From Streptomyces sp. NBC_01439 (GTDB lineage: Bacteria; Actinomycetota; Actinomycetes; Streptomycetales; Streptomycetaceae): DNA of 64,000 nucleotides. This document shows positions 56,568 to 64,000 of this stretch, in pieces. The notes beneath the pieces were generated by a model. The model was not told the origin of the DNA. It worked only from the letters and a program-made list of their open reading frames with translations, and did not search any database. The position numbers were made by a program, and so were the translations under genes. The stretch lies in contig NZ_CP109487.1 of assembly GCF_036227605.1 (NCBI RefSeq), positions 9,473,001 to 9,537,000 on the forward strand, in the 5' to 3' direction. Position 1 is the stretch's first letter. Each line of letters starts with the position of its first letter.

Positions 56568-56760
56568 ATGAGTCCCGAACCCCGTCCGGCAGGCAGCCGA
56601 GCGCGCCGCCGCGTCCGTTCTCGCCCTTGCCGTCGTCCTGCTCCTCTCAGGGGAGCCATGCCGAAGTCGCCCCGGTCGCCGCCACGACCGGGGAACTGGA
56701 GTCCCGTTCCGCCGACCAGGTCTTCAGCGACGGGATCTCCCTCGGGCGGCGATCGCCCCG
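56568..56760 (+). pseudogene. Secreted or lipoprotein-like gene broken by frameshifts
   Basis: GGAGGCTCTCC precedes an ATG at 56568, a convincing start. The first frame becomes arginine-rich after eight codons. The next frame gives a signal-like AERAAASVLALAVVLLLSGE ending in PC, and a third frame continues HAEVAPVAATTGELESRSAD and QVFSDGISLG. At least two indels therefore separate parts of one exported protein. No family was recognised. Confidence 0.35.
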
Positions 56761-56856
56761 CGCCCGGGGCCCCTCGTACCGTGTGGAGTGCATCTGCGAT
56801 CGCCCTCCGGGGGCATCACAGTGGGCAGCCGGTAGACCGTTGCGATGGGTCTTCGT

Positions 56857-57036
56857 TCACCAGCCGACGATGCGGACGACGAAGAAGGCGGCCACCATCA
56901 CCGCCCCGAAGGCGATGAGGCCCAGAAAGGCCCAGGGATGCTCCCACAGCCCTCCGTCCGGACGCTCCTGGTGAGCAGAGGCTATCGAGCCCTCCACCTC
57001 CGGTGTCTCTTCCGGCGGTACCTTCGGTATGGACAT
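56857..57036 (-). CDS. DUF6480 family small membrane protein
   Basis: This 59-residue protein starts MSIPKVPPEETPEVEGSIAS, has the proline-rich DUF6480 front and a single membrane helix, WAFLGLIAFGAVMVAAFFVV, near the end. The function is unknown; the family is common in Streptomyces. The ATG at 57036 has GGGAGGAATC upstream. Confidence 0.8.
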   Translation of the reverse strand: MSIPKVPPEETPEVEGSIASAHQERPDGGLWEHPWAFLGLIAFGAVMVAAFFVVRIVGW

Positions 57037-57058
57037 GATTCCTCCCGTGGCTGTCAGT

Positions 57059-57741
57059 TCAGTTGGGTCGAGCGGACGGTGTCGCCGATCCCACCCGCTG
57101 TGGAGCGGCCGAGATCCGAGGTGTCGAGGGATCCTCAAGGCGCCCGAGAAGATCGTCGACAAGCGCGTGCACCTCGAGGGCGGGGTCGGCGCCCTGCTGA
57201 AGGGGTGGCGGGCTGCCCACTATGGCGCGAGAAGCGAAGCTGGTATCCAGATGCCGAAGCCGAGCGTCCACTACGGCGACGCGCCGCTTGCGAACCTCTC
57301 GTGCCAGGACGCCGAGCCAGCATGCCAAGGCCGACTTCGAAGCCGCGACAGGAAGCCGCCATCACGGACCGCGGATACGGCACCTCTCAGGACGGCCATC
57401 GGGCACAGGGCATTGACGGTCATCAGATGCTCGGCGGCGGCGTTCGGAACCTCGGCGGCCGGCCCGAAGCCCGCGACCCCGACGGTCACGAGGACACCGT
57501 CGAGGCGGCCGAGCGCGGACAGCGCCCAAGGACCCGCTTCGGCGCAGGCATCGAGGTCGTAGGCGTCCAGCACGTGGGTGGGGCAGCCCGTCAGTGCGGC
57601 CAGCTCCGAAAGGCCCCGCTCATTTCGCCCGGCGAGCGCGAGGCGGGCGCCACGGCCGAGCAGCTCCCATGCCGCCAGGCGGCCCACCTCTCCGGTCGCG
57701 CCGACCAGCAACAGCCGTGCCTCGGACTCACAAGTGATCAT
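57059..57741 (-). pseudogene. Short-chain dehydrogenase with internal deletion
   Basis: From an ATG with GGAGCG upstream the gene encodes MITCESEARLLLVGATGEVG, with the TGxxxxG-like nucleotide loop, then GRLDGVLVTVGVAGFGPAAE and LMTVNALCPMAVLRGAVSAV. After VRDGG the frame breaks. The next frame picks up at ASKSALACWLGVLAREVRKR and runs to FASRAIVGSPPPLQQGADPA. About 20 residues including the catalytic tyrosine of the YxxxK motif are missing, so the enzyme is dead. Confidence 0.65.
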
Positions 57742-57946
57742 CTTGGCGCTCCAGGAGTCGAATGGGCCCTGAGTGTGAGGCGTCGATCCGAGGACGGGAG
57801 ACCGCTGCCTCTCCGCAGGTCGTGACACAGGGCCATCAGGAAGCTGAAGACGCACGGGCAACTCGTGGCGTCGGAGCATGAGCCCTCCAAGCGGAGGTCA
57901 AGGTCCAGCTCCGAGGTAATCAGCTTGACCACCACCGGCCTACACG

Positions 57947-58525
57947 ACAACTTGCAGTGTTTGTGCATCGAATTGCCCGCTTCGCGAAGCCGTGTGGGGA
58001 TTGCGGCGACCCGGTTCCCCGCGTGCCCGGGGTTCGAGGAGCCAGGTGACGGCGGGGTGGTCCAGTCGCGGGCCGAGCGCGCACTCGAGGCTGGGGTGGA
58101 ACTGGGCGAGCAGGCCGCATATTCGGTTGCTGGCGCGGGTGGCCTTGGCGGCGAGGCCCTGGTCGAAGCCGGGTCAGCACCGTGATCTCGGCGGTGATCT
58201 CGTCGGTCAGCTCCAGCGAGCGCAGGGACGTGCGGCATGGTGCGGGCGGCGTCCGCGATGACCGGGCGTCCTTCGCATTGGTTTGCGCCTCGCCCGGATA
58301 GAGATCGGCGATCCGCCGCATCGCTAGTCCGGGCAGGTAGGCGACTTCGCAGCCCGCGTTCCGGGCGACGGGCAACGGCAGAGCTCTGACCGATGCGGGC
58401 GGTCCACGATCACCAGCACGGTGGCGAACTTGGCCTTGAGCTTGACGAAGACGGCCCGCAGTTCCGGATTGCTGTTGGGCATCGGCTTGTCGAAGACCTT
58501 CTTGTCGCTGGGGTAAATGCTCCGG
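57947..58525 (-). pseudogene. IS110-family transposase, N-terminal half with frameshifts
   Basis: Read in three frames, the minus strand gives SDKKVFDKPMPNSNPELRAV, then VFVKLKAKFATVLVIVDRP, then AVARNAGCEVAYLPGLAMRR, IADLYPGEAQTNAKDA, LRSLELTDEITAEITVL and finally GLLAQFHPSLECALGPRLDH plus PAVTWLLE. These are the DEDD RuvC-like domain and linker of IS110 transposases. The match ends at TWLLE, just where the C-terminal half at 8740 begins (GGPTG). Several indels show it is dead. Confidence 0.7.
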
Positions 58526-58705
58526 TGCGGGGGTTGCGTTGAGTCCGTTCGTGTCCGAGGCCCTTCTGGGCGCGTCGAAATCCCTTGGGCTGCTGCTGAC
58601 CACAGCGGGCGGGCGGGTCTACTGAATGCGTTGTTGGATTCCCCGGCGGGTGGGCGGGAGTGCGGGCGGGGCAGAGTGGCCGGCAGGAACGCGTCGAAGG
58701 GTGGT

Positions 58706-59236
58706 GTGCTGGTGGAGTGGGACTGGTGGACGGTGGAGTTCGGAGACGTGCACGCGGGCGCGGCGGGCGTCCTGATCGGCGGTGTTGAGCCGGGTCCGGT
58801 GTACTTCGACATCGGGAGCGGCCCGGACGTGCCGTCGACGATGCACTGGACGGCCTACGACGGCCGCTCGCGTCGACCGCGCGCCGAGGCCTTCCGTGCG
58901 GTGTGCGCGTGCGGCTGGCGCGGGGCCGCCGAGTACCCGCTGGACTGGGCGACGGTCGGCGACCGCCCCTTGTACGAGGCGGACCTCGACCTCACCGGAC
59001 CACTCTCGGACTGGACCGCCCGTCTGTGTCTCGTTCGCGACAAGGCGGTGCCGCTGCCCGAACCGCTGGCCGCGCTGCGCGCCGTGGGAGTGGTGGAGCG
59101 GATCGCCGCCCGGGTCGGGCGGGAGGCCGCCGCCGCTGTCCGCGACGACGGCATGTCCACTGAAGCGGTGGCCGTCGCGCTGGGCACCACCCGCCCCAAA
59201 ACCCTCGTCATGCTTCTGACCGCGCAGGACAGATGA
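58706..59236 (+). CDS. Unrecognised protein with CxCGWRG...YPLDW signature, copy 1 (intact)
   Basis: This protein of about 176 residues has no assigned function. It opens WDWWTVEFGDVHAGAAGVLI and has VEPGPVYFDIGSGPDVPS, HWTAYDGRSRRP and VCACGWRGAAEYPLDWA. These are followed by PLYEADLDLTGPLSDWTARL and a C-terminal helical part resembling a small helix-turn-helix (EAAAAVRDDGMSTEAVAVAL). Related but broken copies lie at 59815-60384 and 61750-62034. The GTG at 58706 was chosen for GAAGG upstream; GTG 58712 is possible. No membrane segment or signal peptide is seen. Confidence 0.6.
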   Translation: MLVEWDWWTVEFGDVHAGAAGVLIGGVEPGPVYFDIGSGPDVPSTMHWTAYDGRSRRPRAEAFRAVCACGWRGAAEYPLDWATVGDRPLYEADLDLTGPLSDWTARLCLVRDKAVPLPEPLAALRAVGVVERIAARVGREAAAAVRDDGMSTEAVAVALGTTRPKTLVMLLTAQDR

Positions 59237-59297
59237 CGGCAACGCTGCGCACTGTCTCTACCACTGGGACCGGCCCGGCATACGGAGTCGTGAGCAC

Positions 59298-59517
59298 CGC
59301 CGAAAAGGTGATCACGTGGCCGGGCCGTTGCCGACGTGGAGTTCGTTCACCCACTCCCGAGCCGCCGCGAGATTCGGGGCTGGCCGACGGGTTCGTGATC
59401 GAAGCCGTCCCATTCCTCCAGGACGCGCGGCTCGTCGGGGCAGGGGTGGCCGGCGCCGCCCTGCACGGGCCGGTGGCGCCGGTGGATGTCCAGCGGCGGG
59501 CGGCGGTGCTTGGCCAT
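59298..59517 (-). pseudogene. Small broken gene, possibly Nudix-like start
   Basis: The frame from ATG 59517 reads MAKHRRPPLDIHRRHRPVQG and RVLEEWDGFDHEPVGQ. Shifting one frame then gives NLAAAREWVNELHVGNGPAT-stop, which looks like a true C-terminus. MxxHRRPPLDIH resembles the start of Nudix hydrolases that often follow helix-turn-helix/TPR regulators, but the Nudix box is absent. It is a remnant of uncertain origin. Confidence 0.3.
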
Positions 59518-59530
59518 GTGCTCGATGGTC

Positions 59531-59820
59531 TCAGGCCGCGACCGTGGTCGGACGCGCGGCGGTGAGATCCCTCGCCCGGTTCCGCAGGTCGTTGACCGCG
59601 GTGGTCTTGTACGGGCGGGCCGCGTGCAGCAGTGTGTTGAGCCGAGAGGTCACCAGGGTGGAGTCGATTCTGGCCGCGTCGTCGAGCGCCTGCTGGGCGG
59701 GGTGGGCTCCGCGTTCGGCCTCGCCCTCGTCGAAGAGCGCGGCGGCGAGCCCGATGCGGTCCATGACGCGTACCCGGTCGAAGCCGGGCTTGTGCAAGGC
59801 GTGGATCAGCCGCTGAGGAC
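59531..59820 (-). pseudogene. XRE/TPR-type regulator, C-terminal remnant
   Basis: The frame reads GFDRVRVMDRIGLAAALFDE, GEAERGAHPAQQALDDAARI and DSTLVTSRLNTLLHAARPYK, ending LRNRARDLTAARPTTVAA-stop. This tail is typical of Streptomyces helix-turn-helix regulators with TPR repeats. The DNA-binding domain and most repeats are missing; the break at about 59815 is where copy 2 of the CGWRG family begins. Confidence 0.55.
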
Positions 59821-60384
59821 CAGGGAACGGCGCACACAGGCTCGGTCGGGGTTCTGCTGGAGGACGGCAGCGAGCCGGGGCCGGCGCACTTCGACGTCGG
59901 CAGCGGCGCGCACATGCCGTCTCAGACGGCGTGGCACGCGTACGACGGCTGGTTCGGCCGCCCGAAGGCCGCCCTCCTGCGCGGTGCCTGCGTGTGCAGA
60001 TGGCGCGGCGCCGCTGAATGTTCGCTCGACTGGACCGTGCTCGACGACCAGACGCCCCTGTACGAGGCCGACGTCGACCTGGCCGGGCCGATCACGGACT
60101 TCAAGGCCCACCTCACCGTGGTACGCGACGCCGCCGTTCCCCTCCCCGAACCTGTCACCACCCTGCTGACCGCCCTGACACAGAACCTGGAGACCGCGGC
60201 GGTGACGGATCTGCTCGTGACACTGAAGGCCCTCGCGGACCTGAGGTACCTGATCGCCGGAGTGGGTGCGGACGCGGCATCGGCGGTGCAGGCCGGCCGG
60301 ATCCCGATGGAGACGGTCGCGACCGCGCTCTGTGCGAGCGAGACCGCCACCCGCCGGTACGCGAACAGCCATCGTCACCCCTGA
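59815..60384 (+). pseudogene. CxCGWRG-family protein, copy 2, 5' truncated
   Basis: The frame gives AHTGSVGVLLEDGSEPGPAH, then FDVGSGAHMPSQTAWHAYDG and CVCRWRGAAECSLDWTVLDD, aligning with copy 1 from its residue 13. The second half is longer than in copy 1 by about 25 residues (LLTALTQNLETAAVTDLLVT). No start codon lies before the homologous part; the first ATG (59914) falls inside it. The signature is altered to CVCRWRG...CSLDW. Confidence 0.5.
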
Positions 60385-60502
60385 GGGACGCCCACCGTCT
60401 GTCCGGCCGACGCGATCGCCCCATCTCTGAGCCGAGGCCACGGTCGCGGCCCCTACCAGGACCGGTGCCCGGCCGTTCTGGTTCCGGTGAAGTTCAGGCA
60501 CT

Positions 60503-61178
60503 GTGCCATTCGGTAGGCGGGTGGGCGGTGAGATCGGCAGTCATGCGGATGGGACTGGAGACGCAGAAAGCGCAGGCCACGACTCAGGGCGTGATGCCGT
60601 GGTTCCCACCGACCGGGAACTCACTCTGCAGGCCTTGCGGAAGCTGGACCGGCCACTGCTGGCCTGGGCACCCGACTTTGAGGTCCACCGGTTCGACTCC
60701 GCCGCCTACTACGCCCAGTTTGCCGACGAGGTCCTGTCCCCACTGGAGCAGCAAATAGCCGCGCTCCCGCCGCGCCGGGAGTGGAAGCTGGAGCGGGTCT
60801 GGGCGTCGGACGCGGACTCCGACGACGCGCACGCCGACGAGTGCAAGGCGGCCAGCGCCACGATCGGCGGCCGCCGTCTGCACCCCCGTGAACTGGACAC
60901 CTACGCCGCCCTCGCCTACGAGGCCGCCGGCCGGCCGAGGAGGACGACTTCAGCGCCCCCGACGACGGCACAGCCCTGGACGATCTCACCGGCGACCTCG
61001 AAACGGCCCTGGCGTGGGCGGCCGCCGACGTCTGCGTACTCCAGCAGTCCCTGACCACCCGTTCCAGGACGTTCTCCTCTATGGCGACAACGACCACGAC
61101 AACCGCCCCGACCACCAGATTCCCTTTGCCCATGCCACGCTGCTGAAGCAGAAGGAGGACGTGTCCCTGACCCGCTGA
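60503..61178 (+). pseudogene. Unrecognised gene read in three frames
   Basis: A GTG start leads to RELTLQALRKLDRPLLAWAP, DFEVHRFDSAAYYAQFADEV and RRLHPRELDTYAALAYEAAG. Then a +1-type shift gives PAEEDDFSAPDDGTALDDLT and GDLETALAWAAADVCVLQQS. Another frame gives PDHPFQDVLLYGDNDHDNRP and HATLLKQKEDVSLTR-stop. The three pieces join into a plausible acidic protein of about 220 residues. Either two indels disabled the gene or the sequence has errors. No family was recognised. Confidence 0.4.
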
Positions 61179-61270
61179 GCTCGTTCTTCAACTTTCTGGT
61201 CGCCGCGAGTGTTGCCCGGTGGAACAAAATCGCGATGCGCACCGGCAGCAAGCCGGTCAAACTCGTGAGC

Positions 61271-61681
61271 ATGACTGCGAAGATCACTCGTATCAACCCT
61301 GCGCAGCTGCATGAGACGCCCGGCTATCACCACATCACCGTGGTCGAGACCGGTCGTACGGCCTACCTCGCGGGGCAGTGCCCTCTCGATCGGAGTGGTT
61401 CCCTCGTCGGTTCCGGATCGCTCGAGGCGCAAGTCGACCAGGTTGTCGCAAACGCACTCGCTGCCTTGGCTGCCGTCGATTCCGAGCCGAAACATGTGGT
61501 GCGCTCGGTGATCTATGTGCGGAGCGACGACAGGGGCGTTCTGGGCTCCGCTTGGAGTCGGCTCACCGACTCAGCTCTGGGGCCGGCGTTCACCACCGCC
61601 AGCACACTGTTGGGTGTTGCACAACTAGGCTTCACGGGGCAGCTCATTGAAGTGGACCTCACCGTGGCGCTGCCCGACTGA
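61271..61681 (+). CDS. RidA/YjgF/UK114 family protein
   Basis: This 136-residue protein begins MTAKITRINPAQLHETPGYH. It has the family features AYLAGQCPLDRSGSLVGSGS, VVANALAALAAVDSEPKHVV and IYVRSDDRGVLGSAWSRLTD. RidA enzymes hydrolyse reactive enamine/imine intermediates; the key arginine (V-R in VIYVRSDD) is present. The ATG at 61271 was chosen by homology; a weak ribosome site precedes it, and a start at 61235 is possible. No operon partner is evident. Confidence 0.82.
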   Translation: MTAKITRINPAQLHETPGYHHITVVETGRTAYLAGQCPLDRSGSLVGSGSLEAQVDQVVANALAALAAVDSEPKHVVRSVIYVRSDDRGVLGSAWSRLTDSALGPAFTTASTLLGVAQLGFTGQLIEVDLTVALPD

Positions 61682-61749
61682 GGCTCTTCGTCTCCAGGTA
61701 TCGAACCGCGCCCACGGCGCAGGGAAGCGGGAGCCGGATTGGCGCGGGC

Positions 61750-62034
61750 GGCGGCCGAGGGCGGTGTGCTGGGTGCAGGGCCGCACCGTCGGAGACACGG
61801 CGCCGACGAGGGGTCGGTCCGGGAGGGCGCGCTCGCATCCCAGTCCAGCGGGTACTCGGCGACACCGCGCCATCCGCAGGCGCACGCTGCCCGGAGTGCG
61901 TCGGCGCCTGGCCGGCGGTGGCGGCCGTCGTAGGTCGACCAGTGCGTCGCGGTGGGCACGTTCGGGCCGTTCCCGACCTCGAAGTACACCGGGCCCGGTT
62001 CACCGCCGCCGATGAGGACATGGCCAGGCCTCAC
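61750..62034 (-). pseudogene. CxCGWRG-family protein, copy 3, 3' truncated
   Basis: The minus-strand frame reads HVLIGGGEPGPVYFEVGNGP, THWSTYDGRHRRP and RAACACGWRGVAEYPLDWD, close to copy 1 at about 60% identity by eye. After LDWD the sequence no longer matches in any frame, so the C-terminal half is lost. It lies between the RidA and SMI1 genes, opposite to copies 1 and 2. Confidence 0.5.
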
Positions 62035-62052
62035 CGACTCATTGTCAGAGCG

Positions 62053-62706
62053 ATGCTCCAGACTTTGCCCATGTCCCTCACCTCTTCCACAGTTCGGGCG
62101 TCATGGGCCCGGATTGATGCTTGGCTTCGCACACACGCTCCGGCCTCCGCCCGGCTTCTCGCTCCTCCTGCCAATCCCGACGAGGTCGAGAGGGTGCAAG
62201 TCGAGATGGCCGTTCGCTTCCCCGAAGACCTGCTGGAATCGCTGGGGTGTCATGACGGGCTCGTCAGCTGGGCCAACATCCTTCCGGAGCAGCCCCCGAT
62301 ACCTCTCGCCGAGATCGTCTCCTTTTGGCGCATGTCCGTGGAGATCGCAGGGGACGACCCGGACCTCTGCGAACCGCACGAGGAGGGCGGCGAGCCTTGG
62401 TGGCATCCGCAGTGGATCCCGTGGGCCCAGAGTGACGGGGACTCGCAGGTGATCGACATGCGCGAGGGCCCACAGCAAGGCCGGGTAGGAAGCGCGGCTC
62501 ATGATGAAACGGCGTCTTTCGCCGACGGATGGCCGTCGCTTTCCGCCTACCTGAACGATGTAGCGGACGTACTCGACCACGGGGGCACGGTCGGCCCGTG
62601 GGCACCGTTCCTGACCACTGACGGCGAACTGTGGTGGTCCTCCGAGGGCGAGACCGAACTGAACGGACTCTCTCTCGCGCCCGCCCCGACGTCTCAGGGG
62701 GGATGA
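62053..62706 (+). CDS. SMI1/KNR4 family protein
   Basis: This protein of about 217 residues has the SUKH/SMI1 fold signatures: WLRTHAPASARLLAPPANPD followed by VQVEMAVRFPEDLLESLGCH and DG. WIPWAQSDGDSQVIDMREGP and FADGWPSLSAYLNDVADVLD follow. Bacterial members are often immunity proteins for contact-dependent or polymorphic toxins; no toxin gene is next to it. The start is uncertain (ATG 62053 or 62071), with no good ribosome site. Confidence 0.8.
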   Translation: MLQTLPMSLTSSTVRASWARIDAWLRTHAPASARLLAPPANPDEVERVQVEMAVRFPEDLLESLGCHDGLVSWANILPEQPPIPLAEIVSFWRMSVEIAGDDPDLCEPHEEGGEPWWHPQWIPWAQSDGDSQVIDMREGPQQGRVGSAAHDETASFADGWPSLSAYLNDVADVLDHGGTVGPWAPFLTTDGELWWSSEGETELNGLSLAPAPTSQGG

Positions 62707-63510
62707 ACAGTTGATATCCCCTGGGAAGCAACCCGGGCACCGCCGACTGTCGCCCCGGTGCCCTCCGGCATAGCCCGAGATTTCTTCCTCGAGATCTTCG
62801 CCATCCTGCGCTCGGACGCCATGCGCCTACGGGCCCGGTATCGGAGGATTCGGGGACGGGCCCACGGGGCTCCCGCTCAGAGGCGACGTTGCGTGAGGGC
62901 CACCATGAGCCACACGGAGCCCTGTTCATGCGTGGCCGAGCTGCGCAGCCAGGGCTTCGGCAGCGGGTACGGACGCGGCGTGGCGGTGGGCGACCGGTTC
63001 AGGTCCGGTCCCTCCCGGTGATGTCGGGCGGGGTCGGTGGTCGCGTGCATTGGCGGAGGCTCCGGACCCGGAGCAGGTGCGGGCGGCGTTGCGGGGCCCG
63101 ATGGGTGCGGGGTGGCGGCGGATTGACTGACGGAGGCCTTGGGGGTGCCGCTGCCGCTGCCGCGGCTGTGCCCGGCGCGGTCGGCGAGTGGCATCACGCC
63201 GGCGATGTCTGCTGCGCTTCACGAGACCAGGACCAGCTCCGTACGGGCCCGGTGGAGAAACTCGGCGACGGGCTTCTCCCGGCCGCCAGGGGGCGATGGT
63301 CGTGGTGATGTCGGCGACGTAGCCGCGGACCCGGGCGGAGGTTCCTGAACAGCGGTGATGCGCTGACCGCTTGAGCCTGCCATTGTCGGCCAACAGGCCG
63401 CCGACGCGTCCGGGTGACGTAGTCGGCACAGACTGCTATCTGCTATCTGCTATCTGCCATCGGTGAACACCGTCCCGATGGGGGCGCAACAGTCATTACC
63501 GTTCAGTCCC
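62707..63510. other. Long stretch without an intact gene
   Basis: A short plus-strand frame at 62905-63021 (MSHTEPCSCVAELRSQGFGS) has GAGGG upstream but no recognisable family. On the minus strand VADITTTIAPWRPGE and, one frame away, PVAEFLHRARTELVLVS-stop are protein-like pieces of a broken gene near 63220-63330. The heptamer repeat at 63434-63461 lies just before the last gene. Confidence 0.35.
63434..63461 (+). repeat. Heptamer tandem repeat TGCTATC x3 plus TGCCATC
   Basis: TGCTATC occurs three times in direct succession, followed by the variant TGCCATC, 50 bases upstream of the final gene. It is A/T-richer than its surroundings. It could be a slippage-prone tract or a regulatory repeat. 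Confidence 0.6.
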
Positions 63511-64000
63511 ATGACGACGGTCACCACCCGTACGGTCGAGTATCCGGCCGACAACCTGACGATGATCGGATACCTCGCGCTCCCGGCCGGCGCCGAGCCT
63601 CGGCCCGCCGTCCTGATCGGACCCGAGGGGGTGGGGCTCAGCGACGTCGAGCGCCGCCGGGCCGAGGCTCTGGCCGAGCTGGGGTACGTGGCGCTGGCCT
63701 TCGACCTCCACGGCGGACGCTACTTGGAAGACCCAGAGGAAATGTTGGCCCGGTGCATGCCGCTGCTCGCCGACCCTGACCGGATGCGAGACATCGGTCA
63801 CGCAGCGCTCGACGTGTTGCGCGCCGAACCACGGGCCGACCTCGACCGGACCGCCGCCGTCGGCTACGGCACCGGGGGCGCAGTCGCACTCGAGCTCGGT
63901 CGCGATGGCGTCGACCTGCGTGCGATTGGGACGGTCAACGCACTGACGACGGGCCGACCGGGCGAGGCGGCACGCATTCGCTGCCCGGTGTGGGCCGGGG
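63511..64000 (+). CDS. Dienelactone hydrolase-like protein (partial, runs off the window)
   Basis: The first 163 residues are seen. MTTVTTRTVEYPADNLTMIG starts an alpha/beta hydrolase with PAVLIGPEGVGLSDVERRRA and YVALAFDLHGGRYLEDPEEM. At the nucleophile elbow the sequence is AAVGYGTGGAVALEL, so the usual cysteine or serine of GYCxGG is a glycine. Either this subfamily is non-catalytic or uses another residue. The 3' end, with the aspartate and histidine, is outside the window. Confidence 0.75.
   Translation, partial: MTTVTTRTVEYPADNLTMIGYLALPAGAEPRPAVLIGPEGVGLSDVERRRAEALAELGYVALAFDLHGGRYLEDPEEMLARCMPLLADPDRMRDIGHAALDVLRAEPRADLDRTAAVGYGTGGAVALELGRDGVDLRAIGTVNALTTGRPGEAARIRCPVWAG

Noticed and set aside
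63434..63461. Heptamer repeat as a CRISPR-like or minisatellite array
   Set aside because: Only four 7-bp units with no spacers; too short for either.

Overview
The window is about 70% G+C. Start codons are mixed ATG/GTG, third codon positions are G/C rich, and many products (UspA pairs, DUF1918, DUF6480, DUF7144, DUF4389, PucR, CBS-BON, the PspA/PspAA/HtpX/PspAB set) are typical of Streptomyces or a close relative. No rRNA, tRNA, CRISPR array or core housekeeping cluster was seen. Together with at least five mobile-element traces and about twenty broken genes, this points to an accessory, possibly arm-proximal, chromosomal region. Functional names are family assignments made by reading the protein sequences; no database search was possible.

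Layout. 0-3 kb: an apparently intact IS21-family element (192-2451) with a 5-bp target duplication, inserted into the loop of a hairpin. 2.7-6.2 kb: GAP/Sap membrane protein, glutamate decarboxylase, a decayed DUF6325 gene, a DUF7144 membrane protein and a frameshifted SHOCT gene. 6.2-11 kb: mostly decayed DNA with IS110 and IS5 remnants, plus DUF4389 and SRPBCC genes. 11.4-25.9 kb: PhoU-like protein, orphan transhydrogenase alpha subunit, a fused 5-oxoprolinase/hydantoinase, UspA, a tightly overlapping operon (CocE-type hydrolase, two nitrile-hydratase-leader-like proteins, benzoylformate decarboxylase), nicotinate phosphoribosyltransferase, UspA and CBS-BON. 26-37 kb: DUF1918, VOC, Hsp20, a phosphoribosyltransferase/hydrolase fusion divergent from a GAF-PP2C phosphatase, CBS protein, site-2-type metalloprotease with CBS domains, and an AAA-type ATPase. 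37.4-40 kb: the pspA-pspAA-htpX-pspAB membrane-stress operon. 40.2-48 kb: a complete V/A-type rotary ATPase operon. 48.6-52.6 kb: CBS gene, then decayed CoA-disulfide reductase, LitR-like, DUF427, glycosyltransferase and integrase genes around an intact TspO gene. 52.9-57 kb: MHS-family transporter with a PucR-type regulator, and DUF6480. 57-63 kb: pseudogenes, three scattered copies of one unrecognised protein family, RidA and SMI1/KNR4. 63.5 kb to the end: a partial dienelactone-hydrolase-like gene.

How it fits together. The intact middle part reads as a stress and energy-status region: adenine-nucleotide sensors (UspA, CBS), membrane-integrity proteins (Psp, HtpX, site-2-type protease), chaperone, NAD salvage, and an ion-pumping V/A-ATPase. 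It recalls the S. coelicolor dormancy/redox region controlled by OsdR (DevR/DosR family), and DosR-length palindromes occur between genes; this link is inference. Two complementary halves of one IS110-type transposase lie at 8.1-8.7 kb and 57.9-58.5 kb, same strand and in reading order, as if the 49 kb between them had been inserted into, or rearranged within, a single IS copy.

Most notable: the V/A-ATPase operon with a translationally coupled 31-codon ORF at its end, the CocE/NHLP-like/BFD operon, the split IS110, and the three-copy family with a CxCGWRG...YPLDW signature.
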